From assembly GCF_002943525.1 (NCBI RefSeq), contig NZ_CP025394.1:5580001-5644000 (forward strand): a DNA stretch of 64,000 nucleotides. The letters run 5' to 3'. A model generated the notes under the pieces. The model saw nothing but the letters and a program-made list of their open reading frames with translations. It made no database searches and was not told the origin of the DNA. Positions within the stretch are counted from its first letter, which is position 1; each line of letters begins with the position of its first letter. Positions 49,871 to 56,989 of the stretch are shown one piece after another. Position numbers and translations under genes: made by a program. This DNA comes from Kitasatospora sp. MMS16-BH015 (GTDB lineage Bacteria; Actinomycetota; Actinomycetes; Streptomycetales; Streptomycetaceae).

Positions 49871-50236
49871 GGGCGCTCCTCACTTCACGGTCAGCGGACT
49901 GGCAAGGTGGTTGATTCTACTTTTGGGTAACTGGATCTGCGCCGGTCGAAGGCGAGAAAAGCCCCGGAAGCCCTTGTCGGGTGCTCACAATACGGGTCTG
50001 ACCTGCACTGTCCATAGGGCGAGACGCTGCGGGGAACGGGCCCGGGAGGGGCCCGTACATGCTCGGTACGTGCTCAGCGCGTGCTCCTGAGCCTGCTCCG
50101 GGCCTGCCTCGGGCCTGCCTCGGACCTGCCTCGGACCTGCATCGGGCCTGCTGGGTAGCCCTGCCGGGCAGGGTGTCCGGGCCTGGTGGGCAGGGGGCTG
50201 GGGCCCGGCGGGGTGTCCTCACTACCATCGTCCCTC
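49871..50236. other. 366-bp divergent region
   Basis: No gene seen. It contains the tetR promoter near 49914, a GC-rich stretch, and an 11-bp tandem repeat (50093-50158). A TACCAT at 50223-50228, ten bases before the plus-strand ATG, suggests a leaderless hydrolase message. Confidence 0.6.
50093..50158. repeat. Tandem repeat with 11-bp period
   Basis: Six consecutive units: CTGCTCCGGGC, CTGCCTCGGGC, CTGCCTCGGAC, CTGCCTCGGAC, CTGCATCGGGC, then the diverged CTGCTGGGTAG. The consensus is CTGCCTCGGRC. It lies 80-140 bp before the alpha/beta hydrolase. Confidence 0.85.
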
Positions 50237-51196
50237 ATGAGCACTGAGCAGCGGGCGACGGCCCCGGCCGAGCCCCTCCCGACCGCCGTGGACCTCCCCG
50301 ATGCCGTGGGGCCGGACCGGATGGTGACCGTGCCCGGGGCGGTGCTCGCCGTGACCGGGCCGGCGGCGGGGAGCGAGGGGCTGCCGCCCGCGCTGTTCGT
50401 GCACGGGCTCGGCGGGTCCGGGGACAACTGGACGGAGCTGATGGCCGAGCTGGCCGACACCGTCTCCGGCGAGGCGGTGGACCTGCCGGGCTTCGGCTGG
50501 TCCGAGCCGCCGCTGGACGGGGACCACTCGCTCTCCGGCCACGTCCGGGCCGTGATCGGTTACCTGGAGGCCTCCGGCCGGGGCCCGGTGCACCTGTTCG
50601 GCAACTCGCTGGGCGGCGCGGTGGCCGTTCGGCTGGCTGCCCTGCGGCCGGACCTGGTCCGCAGCCTCACCCTGATCTCCCCGGCCCTGCCCGAGCTGCC
50701 GCCCCAGCGCACCGCCTGGCCCACCGGCCTGCTCGCCGTGCCCGGCGTCCCGGCCCTGCTCCAGCGCGCCGCCGCCTCCGGCTCCGGGGCTGCGGGTGCG
50801 GCCGAGGTCGAGTCCGCCACCGCGCGGCTGCTCGACCTGGTCTACGGGGACGCCGCAGCCATCCCGGCCGAGAAGCGGGCCAGGGCGGTGGCCGAGTACC
50901 GGCGGCGGGCCGCCCTGCCGCACGCGATGGCCGCGCTGGTCGGCAGCGCGCGCGGCATCGTCTCCGCCTACACCCAGCGGGGCGACCAGGCGCTGTGGCG
51001 CCAGGCGGCGCAGGTCCGGGTGCCGGTGCTGCTGGTCTACGGGCTCAAGGACAAGTTGGTGTCGTACCGGTCGGCGCGACGGGCCTGTGCGGCGTTCGCC
51101 GACGCCCGGTTGCTGGTGCTGCCGGAGTCGGGGCACGTGGCGATGATGGAGCACCCAGTGCAGGTCGCCCGCGCCGTGCGGGAGCTCGTCGCCTAG
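50237..51196 (+). CDS. Alpha/beta hydrolase
   Basis: A 319-residue enzyme from the ATG at 50237. FVHGLGGSGDNW is the oxyanion-hole motif, LFGNSLGGAVAVRLA the nucleophile elbow, YGLKDKLVSYRS the acid region and PESGHVAMMEHP the base. VDLPGFGWSEPP and the cap-domain region resemble esterases/lipases of the LipV group, which neighbours adnA in M. tuberculosis. No signal peptide, so intracellular. Substrate unknown. Confidence 0.9.
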   Translation: MSTEQRATAPAEPLPTAVDLPDAVGPDRMVTVPGAVLAVTGPAAGSEGLPPALFVHGLGGSGDNWTELMAELADTVSGEAVDLPGFGWSEPPLDGDHSLSGHVRAVIGYLEASGRGPVHLFGNSLGGAVAVRLAALRPDLVRSLTLISPALPELPPQRTAWPTGLLAVPGVPALLQRAAASGSGAAGAAEVESATARLLDLVYGDAAAIPAEKRARAVAEYRRRAALPHAMAALVGSARGIVSAYTQRGDQALWRQAAQVRVPVLLVYGLKDKLVSYRSARRACAAFADARLLVLPESGHVAMMEHPVQVARAVRELVA

Positions 51197-51450
51197 GGGC
51201 GTGGCCCCCAGCAGTGCTGAAAGTTACGCGAGTTCACTCGTTCAGGTGGCTACCAGGCACGTGACCGATGAGGGGTCGGCCGGGCGCTCTACCTTCGTGG
51301 GTGTCGGACCGAACACGTGTGGGGGGAGCGCACGAGCCGGTGCCTTCCTCCGTTGAGTCGCGCGCGGGGCCGACGCCACAGCCGACCAGGCTCCTGCCGT
51401 TCTGCGGCCGCCCCCTGGTCCATCGAACCCGCTCAGCTCTGGAGGTCGTC

Positions 51451-52995
51451 GTGCGCATCGCACTGCTCACCGAGGGCGTCCACCCGTACGCACAGCGTGC
51501 CGGTGGCGGCTGGTGCAGGCGACTGGTCGAGGGGCTCGCCGAACACGAGTTCCAGCTGCACCTGCTGGCCGGGGACGGTGGCGGGTCCGGTGGCGGGGGT
51601 GGTGCGGGGGAGGGGCCCGCGACCTATGGGCCGGCGACGTACGAACTGGCGATGTGGGGGCGGCGGCCGGCCGGACGGGGGCCGGCGGCGCACCGGCGGC
51701 GGGCGTACGTGCGGGCGTACCGGGAGTTGGTCCGGGCGCTGGTGCTGCCGGGGGAGCGGGGCTCGTTCGCCTCCGGGCTGTACCGGCTGGCGGAGCTGAC
51801 CCGGCAGGACGGGGCGCTGCCGGCCTTCCTCGCCTCGGGGCACGCGCAGCGGGTGCTGGAGCGGGAGTGGCGGGCGCCGGGGGCGGACACCGCCGCCGGG
51901 CAGCCGCTGGTGCGGGACGTGCTGGTCGCGGGCGACCTGCTGGAGCAGTGCCTGCGGCCGCTCTCGGCGCCCTGGTACGGGCCGGGGCCCGGGCGGCTCG
52001 GGGCGGTCGACCTCTGCCACGTGGTCGGCGGCGGGCCGGCGGCGCTGCCGGCACTGGTCGCCAAGCGGCTGCACGGGGTGCCGTTCGTGGTCACCGAACA
52101 CGGGCTGCACCTGCGCGAGCAGTACCGGAGCTACCGCAGCGCCCCGTACCGCTGGCCGGTCCGCGCGCTGCTGCTGAGCTTCTTCCGGCTGCTCACCGAG
52201 GAGACCTACCGGGAGGCGGCAGTGCTCACGCCCGGCAGCGCCTACGACCAGCAGTGGCAGCAGCGCTGCGGGGCCGACCCGGCGCGGACCAGAGTGGTGC
52301 ACGAGGGTACGGAGGCCGTCGGGCGGGAGGCGGCCGGGGTCGAGCCCGAGCAGCCGGTGCTGGTCTGGGCGGGCGCGCTGGAGCCGGGGCGGGACGCCGA
52401 CCTGATGCTGCACGCCTACGCCCGGGTGCGGGCCGAACTGCCGGGGGCGCGGCTGCTGGTGTACGGGGAGGAGAGTGCCCCGGGCTACCTGGACCACTGC
52501 AAGGCGATAGCGGAGCGGCTCGAACTCGGGGAGGGCGTCCGGTTCGCCGGGCTGCCGGAGAGCACGGCGCAGGCCTGGGCCGCCGGGACGGTGGTGGTCT
52601 TCACCGGGCTGACCCAGCGCAGCCCGCGGCTGCTGGCCGACGCGATGCTCAGCGGCCGGGCGGTGATCAGCACCGAGGTGGGGGTGGCCCGCGAGGTGGT
52701 CGGGCCCAGCGGGCTGCTGGTGCCGCCCCGGGATCCGGCCGCGCTGGCCGGGGCCTGCCTAGCGCTGCTGCGCGACGAGGAGCGCCGGGCCCGGTTCGGG
52801 CTGGCCGGTCGGCTGCGGGCGCAGGAGCGTTTCGCCGTGGCCCCGGTGGTCACCGCCTTCCGCGAGATCTACCTCGAACTCGTCTCGCACTGGCCGGCCT
52901 TCCCGGCCGTGGACGGCGCCGACGGCGGTGTGCCGCGCCCCTTCGCCCGCCCCGCCGAGTACTGGGTGGCGGGTGCGATGGCGGAGGCCCACTGA
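51451..52995 (+). CDS. Glycosyltransferase, GT4 type with DUF3492-like N-domain
   Basis: A 514-residue enzyme from the GTG at 51451 (GGAGG five bases upstream). The N-terminal RIALLTEGVHPYAQRAGGGWCRRLVEGL and VVTEHGLHLREQYRSYR match PelF/DUF3492-type transferases. The C-terminal half is the GT-B donor domain: LVWAGALEPGRDADLMLHAYARV, GVRFAGLPES, and the E-x7-E-like RSPRLLADAMLSGRAVISTEVGVAREVVGPSGLLVPP. It probably adds a sugar from a nucleotide donor to a surface or secreted glycan. Its stop overlaps the next start by one base, so the membrane protein downstream is likely its partner. Confidence 0.85.
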   Translation: MRIALLTEGVHPYAQRAGGGWCRRLVEGLAEHEFQLHLLAGDGGGSGGGGGAGEGPATYGPATYELAMWGRRPAGRGPAAHRRRAYVRAYRELVRALVLPGERGSFASGLYRLAELTRQDGALPAFLASGHAQRVLEREWRAPGADTAAGQPLVRDVLVAGDLLEQCLRPLSAPWYGPGPGRLGAVDLCHVVGGGPAALPALVAKRLHGVPFVVTEHGLHLREQYRSYRSAPYRWPVRALLLSFFRLLTEETYREAAVLTPGSAYDQQWQQRCGADPARTRVVHEGTEAVGREAAGVEPEQPVLVWAGALEPGRDADLMLHAYARVRAELPGARLLVYGEESAPGYLDHCKAIAERLELGEGVRFAGLPESTAQAWAAGTVVVFTGLTQRSPRLLADAMLSGRAVISTEVGVAREVVGPSGLLVPPRDPAALAGACLALLRDEERRARFGLAGRLRAQERFAVAPVVTAFREIYLELVSHWPAFPAVDGADGGVPRPFARPAEYWVAGAMAEAH

Positions 52996-53960
52996 TGCCG
53001 CACCACCAGGCGGGGGAGCCGACCGGCGGGGCTACCGGGGCTACCGGGGTGATGGGTGTCGCCGGAGCGGTGGGTGCTGCTGCGGTGCCGGGTGCGGCCG
53101 AGGGTGCTGCTGCGGCCGTGGGGGAGTCGGCTGCGGGGGAGCCGGTGGTGGGGGATCCGGTGCGGGAGCTGATGGTGCGGCACCGGGTGGTGTGTGAGCA
53201 GGCGGTGGATCCGTTGGAGATCGCGGCGGCGCTGGAGGACTCCGGGCTGGGGCAGGCGGAGGTGGGGCGGTACCGGCACGCGGACGTGTTCGGGCTGGCG
53301 GAGGAGCTGTTCGCGCGGGTGCCGAGGGCGCCGAGGGTGTCGCGCGAGCGGGGGGACGCCGGGGTGGCCGGGCGGGAGCGGTCGGCCTTCGGCTGGGTGG
53401 GGTGGGGGCAGGTGGTGGCGGGGCTGGCGCTGGCGGTGCCGCTCTGGGAGGCCGAACCGGGGCTCGGGGCGGCGGCGGCCGAGGGCGTGGTGATGGCCGA
53501 GGTGGTCGGGGGCTGGCTGGACCGGGTGGCCCGGGGGCACCTGGGGCAGGCCGGGACGATCGCCGAGTACCGGGGGCGGATGCGGCCGGTCCTGCCGGTC
53601 GCGGCGCTGCTCCAGGTGGCGATGGTGCTGCTGCTCGGGTTCCTGGGCACGGTGCTGTCGGCGGGGGAGGGGCCAGGCGGGCTGCTGCACCGGGCGGTGG
53701 CCCAGGCAGGGGTGGGGTGGTGGGGCACCTTGGCTGTGCTCGGGGTGCTCCAACTGTTCGCCGTCACGCTGCGGCGGCGGGGGCGGCCGATGGCGGCCCT
53801 GGCGGCGCCGCTGCTCGCGTTGGCGGTCGCGGCGGCCGGGGTGGCGGTGGGCGGGCCACCGGGGACGGCTCTGCGGTTCGGCGGCGGAGCGGTGGCGGTG
53901 GTGGTGCTGCCGTACGCGTGGGTGCTGCTCGGGCGGCCGGCGTTGGCGGAGCCCACCTGA
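52995..53960 (+). CDS. Membrane protein coupled to the glycosyltransferase
   Basis: A 321-residue protein. A low-complexity Ala/Gly/Val start precedes VRELMVRHRVVCEQAVDPLEIAAALEDSGLGQAEVGRYRHADVFGLAEELFARVPR, a soluble helical segment. Four or five hydrophobic helices follow (VGWGQVVAGLALAVPLW; VLPVAALLQVAMVLLLGFLG; GWWGTLAVLGVLQLFAVTL; AALAAPLLALAVAAAGVAVGG). Function unknown; perhaps a glycan exporter component or regulator. The last codons lie at the edge of the 17-bp repeat array. Confidence 0.7.
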   Translation: MPHHQAGEPTGGATGATGVMGVAGAVGAAAVPGAAEGAAAAVGESAAGEPVVGDPVRELMVRHRVVCEQAVDPLEIAAALEDSGLGQAEVGRYRHADVFGLAEELFARVPRAPRVSRERGDAGVAGRERSAFGWVGWGQVVAGLALAVPLWEAEPGLGAAAAEGVVMAEVVGGWLDRVARGHLGQAGTIAEYRGRMRPVLPVAALLQVAMVLLLGFLGTVLSAGEGPGGLLHRAVAQAGVGWWGTLAVLGVLQLFAVTLRRRGRPMAALAAPLLALAVAAAGVAVGGPPGTALRFGGGAVAVVVLPYAWVLLGRPALAEPT

Positions 53961-54225
53961 ATGTTCGCCCGCACGCAAAGTTGCCCAGCGCACAAAGTTG
54001 CCCAGCGCGTAAAGGTGCTCGGCGCGTAAAGGTGCCGACCGCCCAAAGTTGCCGACCAGGTAAAGGTGCCCAGCACGCAAAGGTGCCCCCGAGGAACAGG
54101 TACCCCCGTGGAACAGGTACCCCCGACGAAAAAGTGCCCCCGATAGACAGGTGCCACGAAAGCAAAGTTAGCCCCACTGAAAAGTTCGTACGAACGTAAA
54201 AATAGGCCATGGGCAAAGATGCGCC
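53954..54225. repeat. Sixteen-unit degenerate tandem repeat with exact 17-bp period
   Basis: Every 17 bases the core AAAG(G/T)TGCC recurs. Examples: GCACGCAAAGTTGCCCA (53971-53987), GCGCACAAAGTTGCCCA, GCGCGTAAAGGTGCTCG, CCAGGTAAAGGTGCCCA, CGTGGAACAGGTACCCC, GAAAGCAAAGTTAGCCC, CACTGAAAAGTTCGTAC, GAACGTAAAAATAGGCC, ATGGGCAAAGATGCGCC (54209-54225). Spacing never slips, although the six variable bases differ in nearly every unit. The array starts over the stop codon of the membrane gene and ends 59 bp before the epimerase start. It is clearly AT-richer than its neighbours. Confidence 0.95.
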
Positions 54226-54263
54226 GGGCCTCACCCGTTACCCGCCCGGCCCGAACGGGCGGG
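54223..54263 (+). promoter_or_regulatory. Mutually exclusive hairpins before the epimerase gene
   Basis: Stem A: GCCGGGC (54223-54229) with GCCCGGC (54244-54250). Stem B: CCCGCCCG (54241-54248) with CGGGCGGG (54256-54263), 7-nt loop. They share bases 54244-54248, so only one can form. Stem B lies 21 bases before the epimerase ATG and could be a terminator with stem A as antiterminator. Confidence 0.5.
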
Positions 54264-54284
54264 CTTCGTGGAAGGACGCTCCCG

Positions 54285-55247
54285 ATGAGGGTGCTGCTGC
54301 TGGGCGCCGACGGCTTCATCGGCCGTCGGGTCGCCGACCGCCTGCTGGCCGACCAGGACCTCGCGGTCACGGTGCTCGGCCGACGCGATTCGGCCGACAT
54401 CCGTTTCGACCTCACCGCCGGCAGCCCGGGTGCGCTCGCCCGGTTCCTGGACGCGGCCGCCCCTCAGGTGGTGATCAACTGCGCCGGCGTCACCTATGGC
54501 ACCTCCCGCGCGCTGATCAAGGCGAACACGCTCGCCGTCGCCACCGTCTGCGAGGCGATCCGTCGCAGCCGGGAGCCCGCCCGGCTGGTGCACGTCGGTT
54601 CGGCCGCCGAGTACGGTCCGATGCCCGCCGGGGTGCCGATCCCCGAGACCGCCGAACCGAGGCCGGTCGGCCCGTACGGGGTCTCCAAGCTGGCCGGGAC
54701 GGAGTTGGTGATCACCTCCGGGCTGGACGCCGCCGTGCTCCGGGTCTTCGACGTGGTGGGCCCCGGGGCGCCGACCGCTTCGCTGTTCGGGCGGCTGGCC
54801 GAGGGCCTGCGGCGGGCCCTCGAACACCACGAGCGGGTGGTGCGGATGCCGGACCTGTCCGGATTCCGGGATTTCGTGGACGTGCGGGACGTCGCCCGGG
54901 CGATCCAGGCCGCCGCCGTCTCCGCCGCGACGGGCGTGATCAACGTGGGCAGCGGCCACGCCGTCCGGGCCAGGGACGCCGCGCAGCTGCTGGTCCGGGC
55001 CTCCGGCTTCGAGGGCACCATCAGCGAGGATGCCCGCCAGGTGCTGGTGCCCAGCCAGGTGGTGACCGACCTGCACCGGGGTGTCGAGCAGCCGCCCCGG
55101 GTGATCGAGCCGAGGGCGGTGGTGGAGCCGGTGCAGTGGCGGCAGGCCGATGTCCGGACCGCCCGGGATCGTCTCGGATGGCGGACGCAGGTCCCGCTGG
55201 AGGAGTCCCTGGGCGACGTCTGGCTGGAGACGGCCTGTCGGGTCTGA
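54285..55247 (+). CDS. NAD-dependent epimerase/dehydratase (short-chain, extended type)
   Basis: A 320-residue Rossmann-fold enzyme from the ATG at 54285 (GAAGG upstream). The dinucleotide motif is VLLLGADGFIGRRVADRLL, the substrate/NAD region INCAGVTYGTSRAL, and the catalytic Ser/Tyr/Lys set appears in VHVGSAAEYGP and YGVSKLAGTE. RDFVDVRDVARAIQAA and GVINVGSGHAVRARD are typical of nucleotide-sugar epimerases/dehydratases. It likely modifies a nucleotide sugar, which fits the glycosyltransferase upstream, though the 17-bp array separates them. Confidence 0.88.
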   Translation: MRVLLLGADGFIGRRVADRLLADQDLAVTVLGRRDSADIRFDLTAGSPGALARFLDAAAPQVVINCAGVTYGTSRALIKANTLAVATVCEAIRRSREPARLVHVGSAAEYGPMPAGVPIPETAEPRPVGPYGVSKLAGTELVITSGLDAAVLRVFDVVGPGAPTASLFGRLAEGLRRALEHHERVVRMPDLSGFRDFVDVRDVARAIQAAAVSAATGVINVGSGHAVRARDAAQLLVRASGFEGTISEDARQVLVPSQVVTDLHRGVEQPPRVIEPRAVVEPVQWRQADVRTARDRLGWRTQVPLEESLGDVWLETACRV

Positions 55248-55266
55248 CGGACACCGGAGTGTCCGT
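55247..55266 (+). terminator. Hairpin overlapping the epimerase stop codon
   Basis: ACGGACAC-CGGA-GTGTCCGT is a perfect 8-bp stem with a tetraloop. Its first base is the last base of the TGA stop. Confidence 0.75.
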
Positions 55267-55452
55267 GAGGGGCGTGGGAAGCGCTCAACCAGGGGTTTCC
55301 AGGGGTGGCGCACCTGTTTCGTCAGATCCCATCATCCGGCGTCAGGTGTCTCGTAGTTCGGACGTGCTGTCTCGGAATAGCCCGCCCGCGTGACACTGTT
55401 GGCTTAGCTGGTAATTCGAAACGCCATCGATCTGACGACCATCGGAGCCCCC

Positions 55453-56631
55453 GTGTCGCTGCCACCCCTGGTCGAGCCCGCCGCCGAGCTCACCATCGAC
55501 GAGGTTCGCCGGTACTCCCGCCACCTGATCATCCCGGACGTGGGGATGGCCGGGCAGAAGCGGCTGAAGAACGCCAAGGTGCTGTGCGTCGGCGCCGGCG
55601 GCCTGGGTTCGCCTGCCCTGATGTACCTCGCCGCCGCCGGTGTGGGCACGCTGGGCATCGTCGAGTTCGACGTCGTGGACGAGTCGAACCTCCAGCGCCA
55701 GATCATCCACGGCCAGTCCGACATCGGCCGCTCCAAGGGCGAGTCCGCGCGCGACTCGGTCAAGGAGATCAACCCGTACATCAACGTGGTGCTGCACGAG
55801 GAGCGCCTCGACAACTCCAACGTCATGGAGATCTTCTCCGGCTACGACCTGATCGTGGACGGCACCGACAACTTCGCCACCCGGTACCTGGTGAACGACG
55901 CCGCGGTGCTGCTCGGCAAGCCGTACGTGTGGGGTTCGATCTACCGCTTCGACGGCCAGGCCAGCGTGTTCTGGGCCGAGCACGGCCCCTGCTACCGCTG
56001 CCTCTACCCGGAGGCCCCGCCGCCGGGCATGGTCCCCTCCTGCGCCGAGGGCGGCGTGCTGGGCGTGCTCTGCGCCTCGATCGGCTCGATCCAGGTCACC
56101 GAGGCCATCAAGCTGCTCGCCGGCGTCGGCGAGCCGCTGGTCGGCCGTCTGATGATCTACGACGCCCTGGAGATGAACTACCGCCAGGTGAAGGTCCGCA
56201 AGGACCCGAACTGCGTGCTCTGCGGCGAGAACCCGACCGTCACCGAGCTCATCGACTACGAGGCGTTCTGCGGCGTCATCTCGGAGGAGGCCCAGGAGGC
56301 CGTCGCCGGTTCGACGATCACCTCGAAGCAGCTCAAGGAGTGGCTGGACGACGAGGAGGACATCTTCCTGATCGACGTCCGCGAGCCCAACGAGTACGAG
56401 ATCGTCAACATCCCGGGCGCCGTGCTCATCCCCAAGGACCAGTTCCTGATGGGCAACGCCCTGGAGCGCATGCCCCAGGACAGGAAGATCGTCCTGCACT
56501 GCAAGACCGGCGTCCGTTCGGCCGAGGTCCTCGCCGTCCTCAAGTCCGCCGGCTTCGCCGACGCCGTCCACCTGGGCGGCGGCGTGATCGGCTGGGTCAA
56601 CCAGATCGAGCCGCACAAGCCGGTGTACTAG
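55453..56631 (+). CDS. moeZ: Adenylyltransferase/sulfurtransferase MoeZ
   Basis: A 392-residue two-domain protein. The N-terminal E1-like ThiF/MoeB domain has the ATP loop VGAGGLGSPALMYLAAAGVG and the structural zinc cysteines CYRC and CVLC. The C-terminal rhodanese domain carries the active-site Cys in LHCKTGVRSAEV. MoeZ adenylates and then thiocarboxylates ubiquitin-like sulfur carriers (MoaD, ThiS and CysO types), supplying sulfur for molybdopterin, thiamine, cysteine and thioamide metabolites. GTG start at 55453. A strong terminator follows. Confidence 0.95.
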   Translation: MSLPPLVEPAAELTIDEVRRYSRHLIIPDVGMAGQKRLKNAKVLCVGAGGLGSPALMYLAAAGVGTLGIVEFDVVDESNLQRQIIHGQSDIGRSKGESARDSVKEINPYINVVLHEERLDNSNVMEIFSGYDLIVDGTDNFATRYLVNDAAVLLGKPYVWGSIYRFDGQASVFWAEHGPCYRCLYPEAPPPGMVPSCAEGGVLGVLCASIGSIQVTEAIKLLAGVGEPLVGRLMIYDALEMNYRQVKVRKDPNCVLCGENPTVTELIDYEAFCGVISEEAQEAVAGSTITSKQLKEWLDDEEDIFLIDVREPNEYEIVNIPGAVLIPKDQFLMGNALERMPQDRKIVLHCKTGVRSAEVLAVLKSAGFADAVHLGGGVIGWVNQIEPHKPVY

Positions 56632-56646
56632 GCACCAGCCAGCTGT

Positions 56647-56683
56647 GGAACGGCCCGCCGGGAAGCCCCCGGCGGGCCGTTCC
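56647..56683 (+). terminator. Strong terminator after moeZ
   Basis: GGAACGGCCCGCCGGG (56647-56662) pairs perfectly with CCCGGCGGGCCGTTCC (56668-56683) around a 5-nt loop, 15 bp after the moeZ stop. Confidence 0.9.
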
Positions 56684-56710
56684 GCGTCGGTGGGGAGGGA
56701 GGGGACGAGC

Positions 56711-56986
56711 GTGGTGTCGTTGTACGTCCACGAGATCCGGAGCCGGACCGAGGCCGACGCGGACATCGTCGTGCGATGCATGGAGGGGCCCGTCCAGGTC
56801 GGTGCTCGGTTCGACCGGTTCAGCGGCGTGGACCGGGCCGTCGACCTGGAGCTGATCCGGATCTTCGCCTTCCATCGCCCGGTCGAGTGGCTGGACCCGG
56901 TGCACACCGGGCTGGTCACCCTCGGGGGTGCGGACGTGCGTCGGCTGGCGCCGGGGCAGACCGTCCGGGGGACCAACCCCGGTTGA
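56711..56986 (+). CDS. Small conserved protein, possible beta-barrel
   Basis: A 91-residue protein from the GTG at 56711 (GGAGGGG six bases upstream; the next codon is also GTG). VSLYVHEIRSRTEADADIVV and CMEGPVQVGARFDRFSGVDRAVDLELIRIFAF, then GLVTLGGADVRRLAPGQTVRG, read like a single OB/translation-factor-type barrel with the GPVQVGARF turn. Function unknown. It starts after the moeZ terminator, so it probably has its own promoter or depends on read-through. It converges with the flippase gene three bases away. Confidence 0.65.
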   Translation: MVSLYVHEIRSRTEADADIVVRCMEGPVQVGARFDRFSGVDRAVDLELIRIFAFHRPVEWLDPVHTGLVTLGGADVRRLAPGQTVRGTNPG

Positions 56987-56989
56987 GGG

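Noticed and set aside
53954..54225. CRISPR array
   Set aside because: Units are 17 bp with no separate spacers, the repeats are not identical, and no cas genes lie nearby.
52850..54415. Minus-strand frames across the 17-bp array giving repeated LRAGHLYALGNF-like peptides
   Set aside because: A 17-nt period gives a 17-residue quasi-repeat in every frame. The open frames are by-products of the array and lack starts with ribosome binding sites.
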